A stretch of DNA of 64,000 bases from Achromobacter deleyi. Lineage in GTDB: Bacteria; Pseudomonadota; Gammaproteobacteria; Burkholderiales; Burkholderiaceae_B. Location of the stretch: NCBI RefSeq assembly GCF_902859705.1, contig NZ_CADIJO010000015.1, forward strand, positions 62,001-126,000, written 5' to 3'. The notes under the pieces were generated by a model that saw nothing but the letters and a program-made list of their open reading frames with translations, did no database searches and was not told the DNA's origin. The position numbers and the translations under genes were made by a program. Positions 10,301 through 18,440 of the stretch are shown here, in pieces; the first letter of the stretch is position 1; the number at the start of each line of letters is the position of its first letter.

Positions 10301-10927
10301 GACCACGGTCGTGTCGCCACGCGAGACGTACTTGATCAGCGGGCTGACCTCGTGCGAAGCCGACACCTGCGTAAAGCCTACTTCGCGGGCGATGCGGGCG
10401 GCGCGCTGCTCGTGCCCGGCGGCGTGCCAGGCATGCATGAACACGATCGCCACGGCACGGATGCCGCTGTCGAATGCGGCCTGCATGTCGCGGCGCAGGC
10501 CGGCTTCGTCCAGGTCGCGGATCACTTCGCCGTCGGCGGCGACGCGCTCGTCGGCCTCGACCACGCTTTCGTACAGCATTTCGGGCAGCACGACGTTGCG
10601 GTCGAACAGGCGCGGACGGTTCTGGTAGGCGATGCGCAGACCATCACGGAAACCGCGGGTGGTGACCAGCAGCGTGCGTTCGCCCTTGCGTTCGAGCAAG
10701 GCGTTGGTGGCCACGGTGGTGCCCATCTTCACGCATTCGACCTGCTCGGTGGGCACCGGCTGCCCGGGCGCGATGCCCAGCAGCTTGCGGATGCCCGCCA
10801 CGGCGGCGTCGCGGTACTGCTCGGGATTTTCCGACAGCATCTTCGCGGTGGTGGTCGAGCCATCGGGGCGGCGCGCCACGATGTCGGTGAAGGTGCCCCC
10901 ACGATCAATCCAGAATTGCCACTTCAT
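7304..10927 (-). CDS. Fused HyuA-HyuB hydantoinase/5-oxoprolinase
   Basis: 1207-residue fusion of the two subunits of ATP-dependent hydantoinase/5-oxoprolinase. The HyuA half (about residues 1-690) opens with [18 protein letters not shown] and contains [14 protein letters not shown]. The HyuB half contains [38 protein letters not shown] and the Gly-rich end [12 protein letters not shown]. The family cleaves 5-oxo-L-proline to glutamate, or hydantoins, with ATP; which substrate is used here cannot be read. Length is close to eukaryotic and bacterial OPLAH (about 1200-1290). Cytoplasmic. The MarR-like gene 81 bases upstream on the same strand is its probable regulator. Confidence 0.88.
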   Translation of the reverse strand: MKWQFWIDRGGTFTDIVARRPDGSTTTAKMLSENPEQYRDAAVAGIRKLLGIAPGQPVPTEQVECVKMGTTVATNALLERKGERTLLVTTRGFRDGLRIAYQNRPRLFDRNVVLPEMLYESVVEADERVAADGEVIRDLDEAGLRRDMQAAFDSGIRAVAIVFMHAWHAAGHEQRAARIAREVGFTQVSASHEVSPLIKYVSRGDTTVVDAYLSPILKRYVDQVAGELPGIRLMFMQSSGGLTDAHRFRGKDAILSGPAGGIVGMVRTSEQAGFDKIIGFDMGGTSTDVSHYAGEFEREFETQVAGVRMRAPMMSIHTVAAGGGSILHFDGARLRVGPDSAGANPGPACYRRGGPLAVTDCNVLLGKIQPDFFPKVFGPEANEPLDRDAVAQRFAAMADEVRAATGRDMSPEQLAEGFLEIAVGNMAEAIKRISVQRGHDVTEYALTVFGGAGGQHACLVADALGMTTVFAHPLGGVLSAYGMGLADQTDMRQKTVEKVLDADLMRELAGELDALASQAVGELRRQHVADSDISVQRRLHLKYRGTDTALEVAYGDLEQARRDFEAAYRQRYSFLMPNRELVVETISVEATGGGERVTETPASRTRDSALAARRTVRMYSGGAWRDTPLYVREDMAGGDVVAGPAIISEPNQTTVVEPGWQAELTAQDHFVIRRVEARPQRRAIGTQADPVMLEVFNNLFMSIAEQMGYRLQNTAYSVNIKERLDFSCAIFDAKARLIANAPHMPVHLGSMGESVRTVMNANAGRMQPGDAYVVNDPYHGGTHLPDVTVITPVFDRKGSEILFYVGSRGHHADIGGTTPGSMPPDSKTVEDEGVLFTNFQLVKGGEFREQAARDILGSGRWPARNPDQNIADMHAQIAANEKGVQELLRMCDHFGLDVVRAYMGHVQDNAEEAVRRVISVLKDGSYEYPLDNGAVIRVAVRVDNQARSAVVDFTGTSPQLDNNFNAPGAIAVAAVLYVFRTLVNDDIPLNDGCLVPLSIILPEGSMLRPNPPASVVAGNVETSMCIVNALYGALGVLASSQGTMNNFTFGNARHQYYETISGGTGAGPVKIDAAGPHDEGFAGTSVVQAHMTNSRLTDPEVLEFRFPVRLESYEIRHGSGGAGRYRGGDGGVRRIRFLEDMTAAILSNNRRFAPFGLAGGQPAAMGRNYVERLDGSIEELGPQDSAQLQPGDVFVVETPGGGGYGAA

Positions 10928-11008
10928 AAGTATCCTCGGGTACGGGAAGCCGCCGCGGCGCAGGCGTCACGGCGGGTTGCAGGTTCGGGGGCTGGCCCCG
11001 CGTATCGG

Positions 11009-11518
11009 TTATAGGGAGGTTGCCGCGCGCGCCGCCTGGTCGTACAGGCCGGACAGCGCGCGCAGGGTGTGCGCCAGCTGGCGGCTGAATTCCAGGCCGC
11101 CCCCGCCCGGCGCATCCAGGCCGGCGGTGAGGCATTGCTCGCGGATTTCGCCATAGCGCTTGATGATGGCCGCGCCTTCGGGCGTGACGCTGTAGAACAC
11201 TTCCTTGCTGGCGCGCTCGCCCTTGACCACGCCCAGGCGGTCCAGCTTCTTGAGCGCGTAATTGACGATGTGCGTGTCTTCGACGTTGAGCGTGAAGCAG
11301 ATGTCGGCCAGCTTCTTGGGACGCTGGCGATGGAACACGTGGTGAAACACCATGACGTCGGTAGGCGTCAGGTCCGGCAGACCTGCCGCCGCCATGCAGC
11401 GCACCGTCCAGCGGTCAAAGGCGTGGCTGGCGATCATCAGGCCGAATTCGACTTCGGACAGATCGGGCGCGCTGCCCCCGGCCAGGTGGGCCGACGAGGC
11501 AATCAACGTGGAGGTCAT
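11009..11518 (-). CDS. MarR-type winged-helix regulator
   Basis: 169-residue protein with a winged-helix DNA-binding domain: LTPTDVMVFHHVFH, then KKLADICFTLNVEDTHIVNYALKKL as helix-turn-helix and KEVFYSVTPEGAAIIKRY as the wing. This is the MarR-superfamily pattern seen in regulators called winged helix DNA-binding protein. It lies just before the 5-oxoprolinase gene on the same strand, which suggests local control of that gene. The AT-rich stretch upstream (11519-11600) is a plausible promoter and operator region. The effector is unknown. Confidence 0.8.
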   Translation of the reverse strand: MTSTLIASSAHLAGGSAPDLSEVEFGLMIASHAFDRWTVRCMAAAGLPDLTPTDVMVFHHVFHRQRPKKLADICFTLNVEDTHIVNYALKKLDRLGVVKGERASKEVFYSVTPEGAAIIKRYGEIREQCLTAGLDAPGGGGLEFSRQLAHTLRALSGLYDQAARAATSL

Positions 11519-11599
11519 AGAGGCCGGGCTACAAGTTTATCTGTGCGAAATACTAATAATTTATCTATATTTCATCAATAAAAAATAAATCAGGGACGC

Positions 11600-11622
11600 A
11601 AAAAATCCCTCATTTCGAGGGA
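11600..11622 (-). terminator. Intrinsic terminator after nudC
   Basis: Bases 11606-11611 pair with 11617-11622 around a five-base loop, and six A at 11600-11605 become a T-run on the minus strand. It lies 54 bases beyond the nudC stop and stops leftward transcription before the MarR promoter region. Confidence 0.75.
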
Positions 11623-11675
11623 ATACCCTGAGAGGAAAGCGCGCAGCAGACGCACTTTCCTGCCCTGCAAGCGCG

Positions 11676-12446
11676 CTACGGCGCGTCCCAACCGGCGGGC
11701 AAGTGCGCGCGGATCAGCGAGCCGGCAATCGAGATGCGCGCCGCGATGTCAGGCATCGGGTCGCCCGGCCCGAACCAGCGCGCGTCGGCAATCTCGTCTT
11801 CCTGCACCCGGATGTCGCCGGACACGTATTCGGCGGTGTAGGCCACCATCAGCGAATGCGGGAACGGCCAGGACTGGCTGCCGAAATACTTCAGGTTGCC
11901 GACCTTCAGGCCCACTTCTTCGTAGACCTCGCGGTGCACCGTCTGCTCGATGCTTTCGCCCGGCTCGACGAAACCGGCCAGCGCCGTGTAGCGCGACGCC
12001 GCGTTGGTGGTGTGGCGGGCCAGCAGGATGCTGTCACCCTTGCGGATCAGCACCATCATCGCGGGCGAAATGCGCGGGTAGGCCGAAAAGCCACAGGCCG
12101 GGCAACGCTGGCAGAACTCGCCGGCCACGCGCACCGTGGCGGTGCCGCAGGCCCCACAGAAACGGTGCGTACGCGCCCATTCCGCGATCTGGTAGGCGCG
12201 GCCGGCCAGCGCCATGCGTTCGTCGTCGAAGACGCCGAACAGCGAACGCAGCTTCTTGAAGGCATAGCCGTGCGGCGGTTCGACGCCCGGTTCGACGTGG
12301 ACGGTGCGGGCCGGCGATTCCGGCGCGGCCCAGACCGGTTGCAGCCCTTCGGCCGCCACGCCCGCCCGGACACAGGCGTCCAGGTCGGGCAATACGCTGG
12401 ACGCTTCTTCGACCAGCAACTCATCACGACGGAAAACGAAATTCAC
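11676..12446 (-). CDS. nudC: NAD+ diphosphatase (NADH pyrophosphatase)
   Basis: 256-residue Nudix hydrolase that splits NAD(H) into NMN(H) and AMP and can remove NAD caps from RNA. It has the four-Cys zinc ribbon (CGACG near the middle, CQRCPACG after it), the Nudix box GFVEPGESIEQTVHREVYEE and the NudC-specific motif SQSWPFPHS just downstream. A GTG at 12446 preceded by AGAGG was chosen because it starts VNFVFRRDELL, where the conserved protein begins; the upstream in-frame ATG at 12509 adds 21 unlikely residues. Cytoplasmic, single gene, with its own terminator. Confidence 0.92.
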   Translation of the reverse strand: MNFVFRRDELLVEEASSVLPDLDACVRAGVAAEGLQPVWAAPESPARTVHVEPGVEPPHGYAFKKLRSLFGVFDDERMALAGRAYQIAEWARTHRFCGACGTATVRVAGEFCQRCPACGFSAYPRISPAMMVLIRKGDSILLARHTTNAASRYTALAGFVEPGESIEQTVHREVYEEVGLKVGNLKYFGSQSWPFPHSLMVAYTAEYVSGDIRVQEDEIADARWFGPGDPMPDIAARISIAGSLIRAHLPAGWDAP

Positions 12447-12725
12447 ACAAGCCTCTGCGGCACGATTCAACGTTGGAATCTTAGAAGAAAAACGCGCGCT
12501 GCGATGCATCGCGCAACGCCCTGTCTCAATGATTCAAGCTTCAACCATTCAGGCGTGACGGTCCTAGGAATTACCCGTAAATGCGTGATTCGGGGAACTT
12601 TGTGACCAATTGGCAACATAGAATGGCACGGCTTTTCAGCTCTGCGTCATGTTGCGCCGCGCTCTTTTTTTCGCAATGCCCACCGGGCCCCTGCCCGCAT
12701 TCCTCATTCGCAAAGAAGGACCATC

Positions 12726-13700
12726 ATGTTCAAGAAGCTCTCGCTGCTGACCGGCAGCCTCGCCCTGGCATTCAGCGCGGCCGCCCAGGCCCAGACCAAG
12801 TGGGACCTGCCCAGCGCCTACCCGGCCAGCAATTTCCACGTCGAAAACCTGACCACCTTCGTCAAGGACGTCGACACGCTGTCCGAAGGCAAGCTCAAGA
12901 TCACGCTGCACAACAATGCCTCGCTGTACAAGGCGCCCGAAATCAAGCGCGCGGTGCAAGGCAACCAGGCGCAGATCGGCGAGATCCTGCTGACCAACTT
13001 CGCCAACGAAGACCCGATCTACGAACTGGATGGCCTGCCCTTCCTGGCCACCGGCTACGACGCATCGTTCAAGCTCTACCAGGCGCAGAAGCCGTTCCTG
13101 GAGAAAAAGCTGAACGCCCACGGCATGACGCTGCTGTACGCGGTGGCCTGGCCGCCCCAGGGCGTGTTCGCCAACAAGGACATCAAGCAGATCAGCGACA
13201 TGAAGGGCCTGAAGTGGCGCGCCTACAGCCCGGTGACGGCCAAGATCGCCGAACTGGTCGGCGCCCAGCCCGTGACCGTGCAGCAGGCTGAACTGGCACA
13301 GGCCCTGGCCACCGGCGTGATCGACTCGTACATGTCGTCGGCTTCGACCGGCTACGACACCAAGACGTACGAATACATCAAGAAGTTCTACGACACCCAG
13401 GCCTGGCTGCCCAAGAACGCCGTGATCGTGAACAAGAAGGCCTTCGAGGCGTTGGACCCGGCGACCCAGGAGGCCCTGAAAAAGGCGGGCGCGCAGGCCG
13501 AAGAACGCGGCTGGAAGCTGTCGCAGGAAAAGAACAAGTGGTACCAGGAAGAGCTGGCCAAGAATGGCATGGAAACCATCAAGCCGACCGTCGAGCTCAA
13601 GGAAGGCCTGTCGGTCATCGGCAAGCGCATGCTTGACGACTGGCTCAAGAAAGCAGGCGCTGACGGCCAAGCCATGATCGACGCCTACAAGAAGCAGTAA
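12726..13700 (+). CDS. dctP: TRAP transporter substrate-binding protein (DctP family)
   Basis: 324-residue periplasmic binding protein with a 22-residue signal peptide ending AAAQAQ. The mature part has the DctP-type opening KWDLPSAYP, NNASLYKAPEIKRAVQGNQAQIGE, and WRAYSPVTAKIAELVGAQPV, which holds the Arg that salt-bridges a ligand carboxylate. It delivers an organic acid to the DctQM permease encoded next, 8 bases downstream. An AAGGAC site precedes the ATG. A carboxylate is the expected ligand class from the family; the exact compound is not readable. Confidence 0.9.
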   Translation: MFKKLSLLTGSLALAFSAAAQAQTKWDLPSAYPASNFHVENLTTFVKDVDTLSEGKLKITLHNNASLYKAPEIKRAVQGNQAQIGEILLTNFANEDPIYELDGLPFLATGYDASFKLYQAQKPFLEKKLNAHGMTLLYAVAWPPQGVFANKDIKQISDMKGLKWRAYSPVTAKIAELVGAQPVTVQQAELAQALATGVIDSYMSSASTGYDTKTYEYIKKFYDTQAWLPKNAVIVNKKAFEALDPATQEALKKAGAQAEERGWKLSQEKNKWYQEELAKNGMETIKPTVELKEGLSVIGKRMLDDWLKKAGADGQAMIDAYKKQ

Positions 13701-13708
13701 TCGATACC

Positions 13709-14209
13709 ATGCGCCGCTTTCTAGATGGTCTTTACGGCGCGGCCGGCCTGTTGGCCGGCCTGTGCACGATCGGTGTACTGGTGTCGGTGCTGGCCGCGAT
13801 CATCGCGCGCCAGCTCGGCCTGAACATCCCCGGCACGGATGCCTATGCCGGTTATTTCATGGCCGCGGCCGGTTTCCTGGCGCTGGCCAGCACGTTCAAG
13901 CACGGCGAGCACATCCGCGTGACGCTGCTCCTGAACGCGCTGTCGCCGGCCGGCAGCCGCCGCCTGGACATGTTTGCCCTGGGCATGGGCTGCCTGATGG
14001 CCGCCGCCTTCGCGTTCTTCAGCGTCAAGCTGGCCTACGACTCGTGGCAGTTCAACGACATTTCGACGTCCAACGACGCCACGCCGCTGTGGATTCCGCA
14101 GCTGAGCATGGCCGCGGGCACGCTCCTGTTCCTGGTCGCCCTGCTCGATGAGCTGGTTCGCCGTTCACGCGGCCTGGCCGCCGCCACCTCGCAGCAAACC
14201 CATGAATGA
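13709..14209 (+). CDS. dctQ: TRAP transporter small permease (DctQ family)
   Basis: 166-residue four-helix membrane protein. It shows the DctQ pattern: an N-terminal helix, GTDAYAGYFMAAAGFLALASTFKHGEHIRV (near residues 45-75), and TPLWIPQLSMAAGTLLFLVALL near the end. It joins DctM to make a sodium-driven importer. It starts 8 bases after dctP and its stop is 8 bases inside dctM, so the three genes are one operon. Confidence 0.88.
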   Translation: MRRFLDGLYGAAGLLAGLCTIGVLVSVLAAIIARQLGLNIPGTDAYAGYFMAAAGFLALASTFKHGEHIRVTLLLNALSPAGSRRLDMFALGMGCLMAAAFAFFSVKLAYDSWQFNDISTSNDATPLWIPQLSMAAGTLLFLVALLDELVRRSRGLAAATSQQTHE

Positions 14210-15503
14210 ACTTCTCGTCATTACCTTATTGGTCGTCTCGATCTTTGCGCTGCTGGGCTGCGGCGTCTGGGTCGGCCTGACGCTGGCGGGCACCGCCTGG
14301 ATCGGCATGGAGATCTTCTCCAGCCGCCCGGCCGGCGACGCCATGGCCGTCACCATCTGGGGCGCCTCGTCCAGCTGGACCCTGACCGCCCTGCCCTTGT
14401 TTTTGTGGATGGGTGAAATCCTGTTCCGCACCCGGCTGTCCGAAGACCTGTTCAGGGGTCTGGCGCCGTGGCTGAACCGCCTGCCCGGCCGGCTGCTGCA
14501 CACCAACGTCATCGGCTGCGCGATCTTCGCGGCGGTGTCGGGGTCGTCGGCCGCCACCTGCGCCACGGTCGGCAAGATGACCATTCCCGAGCTGACCCGC
14601 CGCGGCTACCCCGAGGAAAAGATCCTGGGCACGCTGTCGGGCGCCGGCACGCTGGGGCTGCTGATCCCGCCCTCGATCATCATGATCGTCTATGGCGTGG
14701 CGGCGGACGTGTCCATCGCCAAGCTGTTCATCGCCGGCATCGTGCCGGGCATCTTGCTGGCCCTGTTGTTCATGGGCTACATCGCCTGGTGGGCAATCCG
14801 CAACCCCGGCCAGGTGCCGGCGGCGGACCCGGGCCTGACGTTCATGGAAAAGCTGTCGCACTCGCGCCACCTGATTCCCGTGATGCTCTTGATCGGCGCC
14901 GTGCTCGGTTCGATCTACACCGGCATCGCCACGGCCACCGAGGCCGCGGCGGTGGGCGTGGTGGGCGCGCTGATCCTGTCGGCGCTGCAGGGGTCGCTGA
15001 ACCGCAGCACCTTCATGCAATCGCTGCTGGGCGCCACCCGGCTGTACTGCATGATCGCGCTGATCCTGGCCGGTGCGCAGTTCCTGACGCTGGCCATGGG
15101 CTACATCGGCCTGCCGCGGGCGCTGGCCGAATGGATCGGTGGACTGGGCCTGTCGCAGTTCTGGCTGATCATGGCGCTGATGGTGTTCTTCATCATCCTG
15201 GGCTGCTTCCTGGACGGCATTTCCATCGTCGTGCTGACCATGGGCGTGCTGCTGCCCACGGTGCAGGCGGCCGGCATCGACCTGATCTGGTTCGGCATCT
15301 TCATCGTTTTCGTTGTGGAAATGGCACAGATCACCCCGCCGGTGGGCTTCAACCTGTTCGTGCTGTCGGGCATGAGCGGGCGCGAACTGCCCTACATCGC
15401 GCGGGCCTCGCTGCCGATGTTCTTCCTGATGATCCTGGCGGTGCTGCTGCTCTATGCCATCCCGGGCATTGCCACGTGGCTGCCGCTGCACATGACGCTT
15501 TGA
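14202..15503 (+). CDS. dctM: TRAP transporter large permease (DctM family)
   Basis: 433-residue membrane protein with about twelve hydrophobic segments, the transport subunit of the TRAP system. Family features are SGSSAATCATVGKMTIPEL, SGAGTLGLLIPPSIIMIVYG, ATATEAAAVGV and ITPPVGFNLFV, which form the substrate and Na+ sites. The ATG at 14202 is chosen because it starts MNELLVITLL and overlaps the dctQ stop by 8 bases, typical of translational coupling; an open frame continues further back to 14148 but without family similarity. Confidence 0.93.
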   Translation: MNELLVITLLVVSIFALLGCGVWVGLTLAGTAWIGMEIFSSRPAGDAMAVTIWGASSSWTLTALPLFLWMGEILFRTRLSEDLFRGLAPWLNRLPGRLLHTNVIGCAIFAAVSGSSAATCATVGKMTIPELTRRGYPEEKILGTLSGAGTLGLLIPPSIIMIVYGVAADVSIAKLFIAGIVPGILLALLFMGYIAWWAIRNPGQVPAADPGLTFMEKLSHSRHLIPVMLLIGAVLGSIYTGIATATEAAAVGVVGALILSALQGSLNRSTFMQSLLGATRLYCMIALILAGAQFLTLAMGYIGLPRALAEWIGGLGLSQFWLIMALMVFFIILGCFLDGISIVVLTMGVLLPTVQAAGIDLIWFGIFIVFVVEMAQITPPVGFNLFVLSGMSGRELPYIARASLPMFFLMILAVLLLYAIPGIATWLPLHMTL

Positions 15504-15520
15504 GCGCCTCTGCCTGCCCC

Positions 15521-15551
15521 AAAACCCCGTTCTTGCAACGGGGTTTTTTTT
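15521..15551 (+). terminator. Intrinsic terminator of the TRAP operon
   Basis: AAAACCCCGTT pairs with AACGGGGTTTT around CTTGC, followed by a run of eight T. It lies 18 bases after the dctM stop. Confidence 0.92.
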
Positions 15552-15553
15552 GG

Positions 15554-15589
15554 AACAATCACGGGATTGTTTCAACAATCGTGTTTTTT
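15554..15589 (+). promoter_or_regulatory. Overlapping alternative hairpins ending in a T-run
   Basis: AACAATC occurs at 15554-15560 and again at 15574-15580, and the complementary GATTGTT lies between them at 15565-15571. The middle element can pair with either neighbour. Pairing with the downstream copy would place a weak hairpin directly before six T at 15584-15589. It may be a back-up terminator or a two-state switch. Confidence 0.45.
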
Positions 15590-15840
15590 GGAATTCTGTA
15601 AACCCAGGGAAAACGCCAAAAAGATAAAACAACAACACAACCCGTAACTTTTTTAGAATCCCCGTGGCGTTCTGGTTGCGCACCAAGATGGCGCATGAAC
15701 GCACAAACGGCCAACGCTCCGGACCCGCGCCAACCCTGGCGTCGGTGCGACGGCCCAGCTCCAGGCGAACCGCCAGGCGCGACCAGCCGAGTCACAAGCC
15801 CGGCTCACGCTAAGAACAGAAACATCTAGGAGAAGCCTTC

Positions 15841-16911
15841 GTGAAACGCATCACCCTCTCTCTCGCTGCAGCCGGCCTCGGCCTTGCCGCCGGCGCCGCT
15901 TCGGCGGAAACCAGCGTGACCCTGTACGGTATCGCCGACGTCAGCATGCGCTACGTCAACACCAGCTCCGGCTCGACCGGCGTGGACGGCAGCCGCATCT
16001 CGATGGAAAACGGCGCCATCTCGAACAGCCGCTGGGGCCTGCGCGGCTCGGAAGACCTGGGCGACGGCAACCGCGCCTTCTTCCGCCTGGAGCAAGGCTT
16101 CAACGTGCAGAACGGCCGTGCGTCCGACACCAGCAAGACCTTCAACCGCCTGGCCTACGTCGGCCTGGACGGCGGCAAGATCGGCGCGCTGACCCTGGGT
16201 CTGCAAAACACGGTGATCCAGGACCTGATGGCGGACTACTTCGATCCGCTGACCGTCGGTAACTACAACGAAAACTCGTGGCTGCCCGCTGCCATGGGCC
16301 GCGTGCGCAACAACAACACCGTGCGCTACTCGAACACGATCGGCGACCTGGCCGTGATCGCGTCGTGGGCCAACGGCGACCGTTGGGACGACAAGAAGGC
16401 CGGCCAGCAAATGGGCATCAGCCTGCGCTACACCGCCGGCCAGCTCGGCCTGGGCGGCGCGTTCATGAAGACGTACCAAGGCACCGATTCCGACCTGCGC
16501 CAGCAAGTCTGGAACCTGAGCGCCTCGTACCAGTTCGAAAGCGCCAAGATCTTCGCCGGTTACTTCAATGGCCGCGACCAGACCGGTTGGGTCAACGCCG
16601 TCATGGGCGGCACCACCACCGCCCAGCTCGACCGCAAGGACAACGGCTACTTCGCCGGCGTGACCTGGCAAGCCACCCCGCGCTGGGCCATCACCGGCGC
16701 CGCCTACTACGACCAAAGCAAGAACGTGGTCGAAGACGGCGACAAGGGCAAGCGCTACGCCCTGGTGGCCGTGGCCGAATACGCGCTGTCCAAGCGCACC
16801 CAGGTGTACGGCACCGTCGACTACAACAAGGTCAACGACGCTGTCACCGGCGAAATCGCCGGCCGCACCAGCCAGATCGGCGCGGGCGTGGGCATCCGCC
16901 ACATTTTCTAA
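15841..16911 (+). CDS. Gram-negative general porin
   Basis: 356-residue outer-membrane porin of the betaproteobacterial trimeric type. It starts at a GTG behind TAGGAG, with a 21-residue signal peptide (MKRITLSL to GAASA) and the classic mature start ETSVTLYGIADVSMRYV. WGLRGSEDLGDGNRAFFRLEQGF and the final strand GAGVGIRHIF, ending in Phe as BAM substrates do, are clear. Alternating hydrophobic and polar residues run throughout as expected for a beta barrel. It lets small hydrophilic solutes into the periplasm. Expressed alone, between two good terminators. Confidence 0.95.
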   Translation: MKRITLSLAAAGLGLAAGAASAETSVTLYGIADVSMRYVNTSSGSTGVDGSRISMENGAISNSRWGLRGSEDLGDGNRAFFRLEQGFNVQNGRASDTSKTFNRLAYVGLDGGKIGALTLGLQNTVIQDLMADYFDPLTVGNYNENSWLPAAMGRVRNNNTVRYSNTIGDLAVIASWANGDRWDDKKAGQQMGISLRYTAGQLGLGGAFMKTYQGTDSDLRQQVWNLSASYQFESAKIFAGYFNGRDQTGWVNAVMGGTTTAQLDRKDNGYFAGVTWQATPRWAITGAAYYDQSKNVVEDGDKGKRYALVAVAEYALSKRTQVYGTVDYNKVNDAVTGEIAGRTSQIGAGVGIRHIF

Positions 16912-16952
16912 GTCCTTCACCGGACTCAAGGCCTACCCCCGGCCGCATAGTC

Positions 16953-16985
16953 AAAAGCCCATCGCGTGAGCGATGGGCTTTTTTT
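16953..16985. terminator. Intrinsic terminator of the porin gene, also facing livF
   Basis: AAAAGCCCATCGC pairs with GCGATGGGCTTTT around GTGA, followed by a T-run on the plus strand; the A-run on the left gives four T on the minus strand. It lies between the convergent porin and livF genes and probably serves both. Confidence 0.93.
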
Positions 16986-17005
16986 CGTCTGGCGTCAGTG
17001 TCCCG

Positions 17006-17725
17006 CTACATCCCCAGATACGCGCGGCGCACCTCATCAGACGCCGCCAGCTCGGCCGCATCGCCCGACAGCGCGATGCGCGCGCTTTGCATCACGTAGG
17101 CGCGCGCCGCCACTTCCAGCGCCTGGGCCATGTTCTGCTCGACCAGCAGCACCGACAGGCCATCGTCGCGGTTCAGCGCGGCCAGGGCGTCAAAGACCTG
17201 CTCGACCAGCAGGGGCGACAGGCCCAGGCTGGGCTCGTCGATCAGCAGCAACCGCGGGCCGCTCATCAGCGCGCGGCCGATGGCCAGCATCTGCCGTTCG
17301 CCGCCGGACATGGTGCCCGCCAGTTGCTCGCGCCGCTCTTTCAGGCGCGGGAACAAGGCGTAGACCTTCTCCAGCCGCTCCTGGTAGATGCGTTCGTCGC
17401 GTACCGTGTAGGCCCCCAGCCGCAGGTTCTGCTCCACCGGTTGGCGCGCAAACACCCGCGCGCCTTCCGGAATCATCGCGATGCCCTGCTTGACCAACTG
17501 GTCCGGCGGGGTGCCCGTGATGTCGCGCCCTTCGAAGACCACCCGGCCTTCCTTGGGCTTGACCGAGCCGATGATGGCCAGCAGCGTGCTGGACTTGCCG
17601 GCGCCGTTCGCGCCCAGCAGCGCGGCGATCTCGCCCGGGCGCACTTCCAGGGACACGCCGCGCACGGCCTGCACGCCGCCATAGGCCACGCTCAGGTTCT
17701 CTACCTTCAACATCACTTCAGGCAC
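17006..17725 (-). CDS. livF: Branched-chain amino acid-type ABC transporter ATPase LivF
   Basis: 239-residue ATPase of a HAAT-family importer. Walker A LLGANGAGKSS, signature TMSGGERQMLAIGRALM, Walker B LLLIDEPSLGLSP and the switch VLLVEQNM are all in LivF form, and the C-terminus EVRRAYLGM is characteristic. It pairs with LivG on the cytoplasmic face. Its start lies 8 bases inside livG and it is the last gene of livKHMGF. Confidence 0.93.
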   Translation of the reverse strand: MPEVMLKVENLSVAYGGVQAVRGVSLEVRPGEIAALLGANGAGKSSTLLAIIGSVKPKEGRVVFEGRDITGTPPDQLVKQGIAMIPEGARVFARQPVEQNLRLGAYTVRDERIYQERLEKVYALFPRLKERREQLAGTMSGGERQMLAIGRALMSGPRLLLIDEPSLGLSPLLVEQVFDALAALNRDDGLSVLLVEQNMAQALEVAARAYVMQSARIALSGDAAELAASDEVRRAYLGM

Positions 17726-18440
17726 GGTGCTTTCTCCCCAGATAGGCTTCGATCACGGCGGGATTGCGCACGATGTCCTGCGGCGCGCCTTCGGCAATCA
17801 TCTGGCCGAAGTTCAGCACCAGCACCCGCTGGGCCAGCCGCATCACCACTTCCAACACGTGCTCGACGATGATGAGCGTGACCCCGGCGGCATGGATGCC
17901 GCGCAGGATCTCCGCCAGCGCAATGGCTTCGGCCGGGTTCAGGCCGCCCGCCACTTCGTCCAGCAGCAGCATGCGCGGCTCGGTCGCCAGCGCGCGCGCC
18001 AGCTCGACCCGCTTCTGCCCCGCCACGTTCAGTTCGGCGGCCAGCGTGTTGGCGCGGTCGGCCAGGCCGACCAGTTCCAGCACCTTGGCCGAGGCGCGGC
18101 GCGCATCGGGCAGCCGCGGATGGCGCAGCAGCGCGCCGACCATGGCGTTTTCCAGCACCGTCATCTGGCCGAAGCTGCGCGGGATCTGGTAGGTGCGCAC
18201 CAGCCCCATGGCCGCGACCTGCTCGGGCCGGCGGCCGATCATGGATTCACCGCCGAAGGTCACGCTGCCCGAGGTGGGCTCGTGATGGCCCACCAGGCCG
18301 TTGAACAATGTGCTCTTGCCTGCCCCGTTGGGGCCGATGATGGCGACGATCTCGCCCGCCTCGACCGACAGCGAGATGTCCTTGTTGGCGACCAGGCCGC
18401 CGAAGCGCTTGGTCAGGTCCTTAACGTCCAGCAGAGCCAC
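17718..18440 (-). CDS. livG: Branched-chain amino acid-type ABC transporter ATPase LivG
   Basis: 240-residue ATPase. Walker A GPNGAGKSTLFN, RTYQIPRSFGQMTVLENAMVG and Walker B MLLLDEVAGGLNPAEA are LivG-like, with HVLEVVMRLAQRVLVLNFG after the switch His. The ABC signature region reads NVAGQKRVELARALA, so the usual LSGGQ is replaced by VAGQK, a variant seen in LivG proteins. It overlaps livM by 20 bases and livF by 8 bases. Confidence 0.92.
   Translation of the reverse strand: MALLDVKDLTKRFGGLVANKDISLSVEAGEIVAIIGPNGAGKSTLFNGLVGHHEPTSGSVTFGGESMIGRRPEQVAAMGLVRTYQIPRSFGQMTVLENAMVGALLRHPRLPDARRASAKVLELVGLADRANTLAAELNVAGQKRVELARALATEPRMLLLDEVAGGLNPAEAIALAEILRGIHAAGVTLIIVEHVLEVVMRLAQRVLVLNFGQMIAEGAPQDIVRNPAVIEAYLGRKHRA

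Larger units (their letters stand above)
15504..15840 (+). other. 337-base gene-free stretch between dctM and the porin gene
   Basis: It holds the dctM terminator (15521-15551), a second set of short repeats with a T-run (15554-15589), an AT-rich part at 15580-15660 that probably carries the porin promoter, then a GC-rich leader. A TAGGAG ribosome site at about 15827-15832 serves the porin. No credible ORF is present. Confidence 0.6.

Noticed and set aside
7262-11014. A very long open frame on the plus strand opposite the 5-oxoprolinase gene
   Set aside because: It mirrors the codons of the real gene on the other strand, is rich in His, Arg, Val and Gly without any domain, and has no ribosome site. 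High GC keeps antisense frames open.
12594-12622. GGAACTT followed by an AT-rich element upstream of dctP, resembling an extracytoplasmic sigma factor promoter
   Set aside because: The -10 half does not match at the needed distance, so it is most likely chance.
14226-15704. 492-codon minus-strand frame opposite dctM
   Set aside because: Extremely rich in Arg, Gln and His, the typical signature of antisense to a hydrophobic membrane protein.
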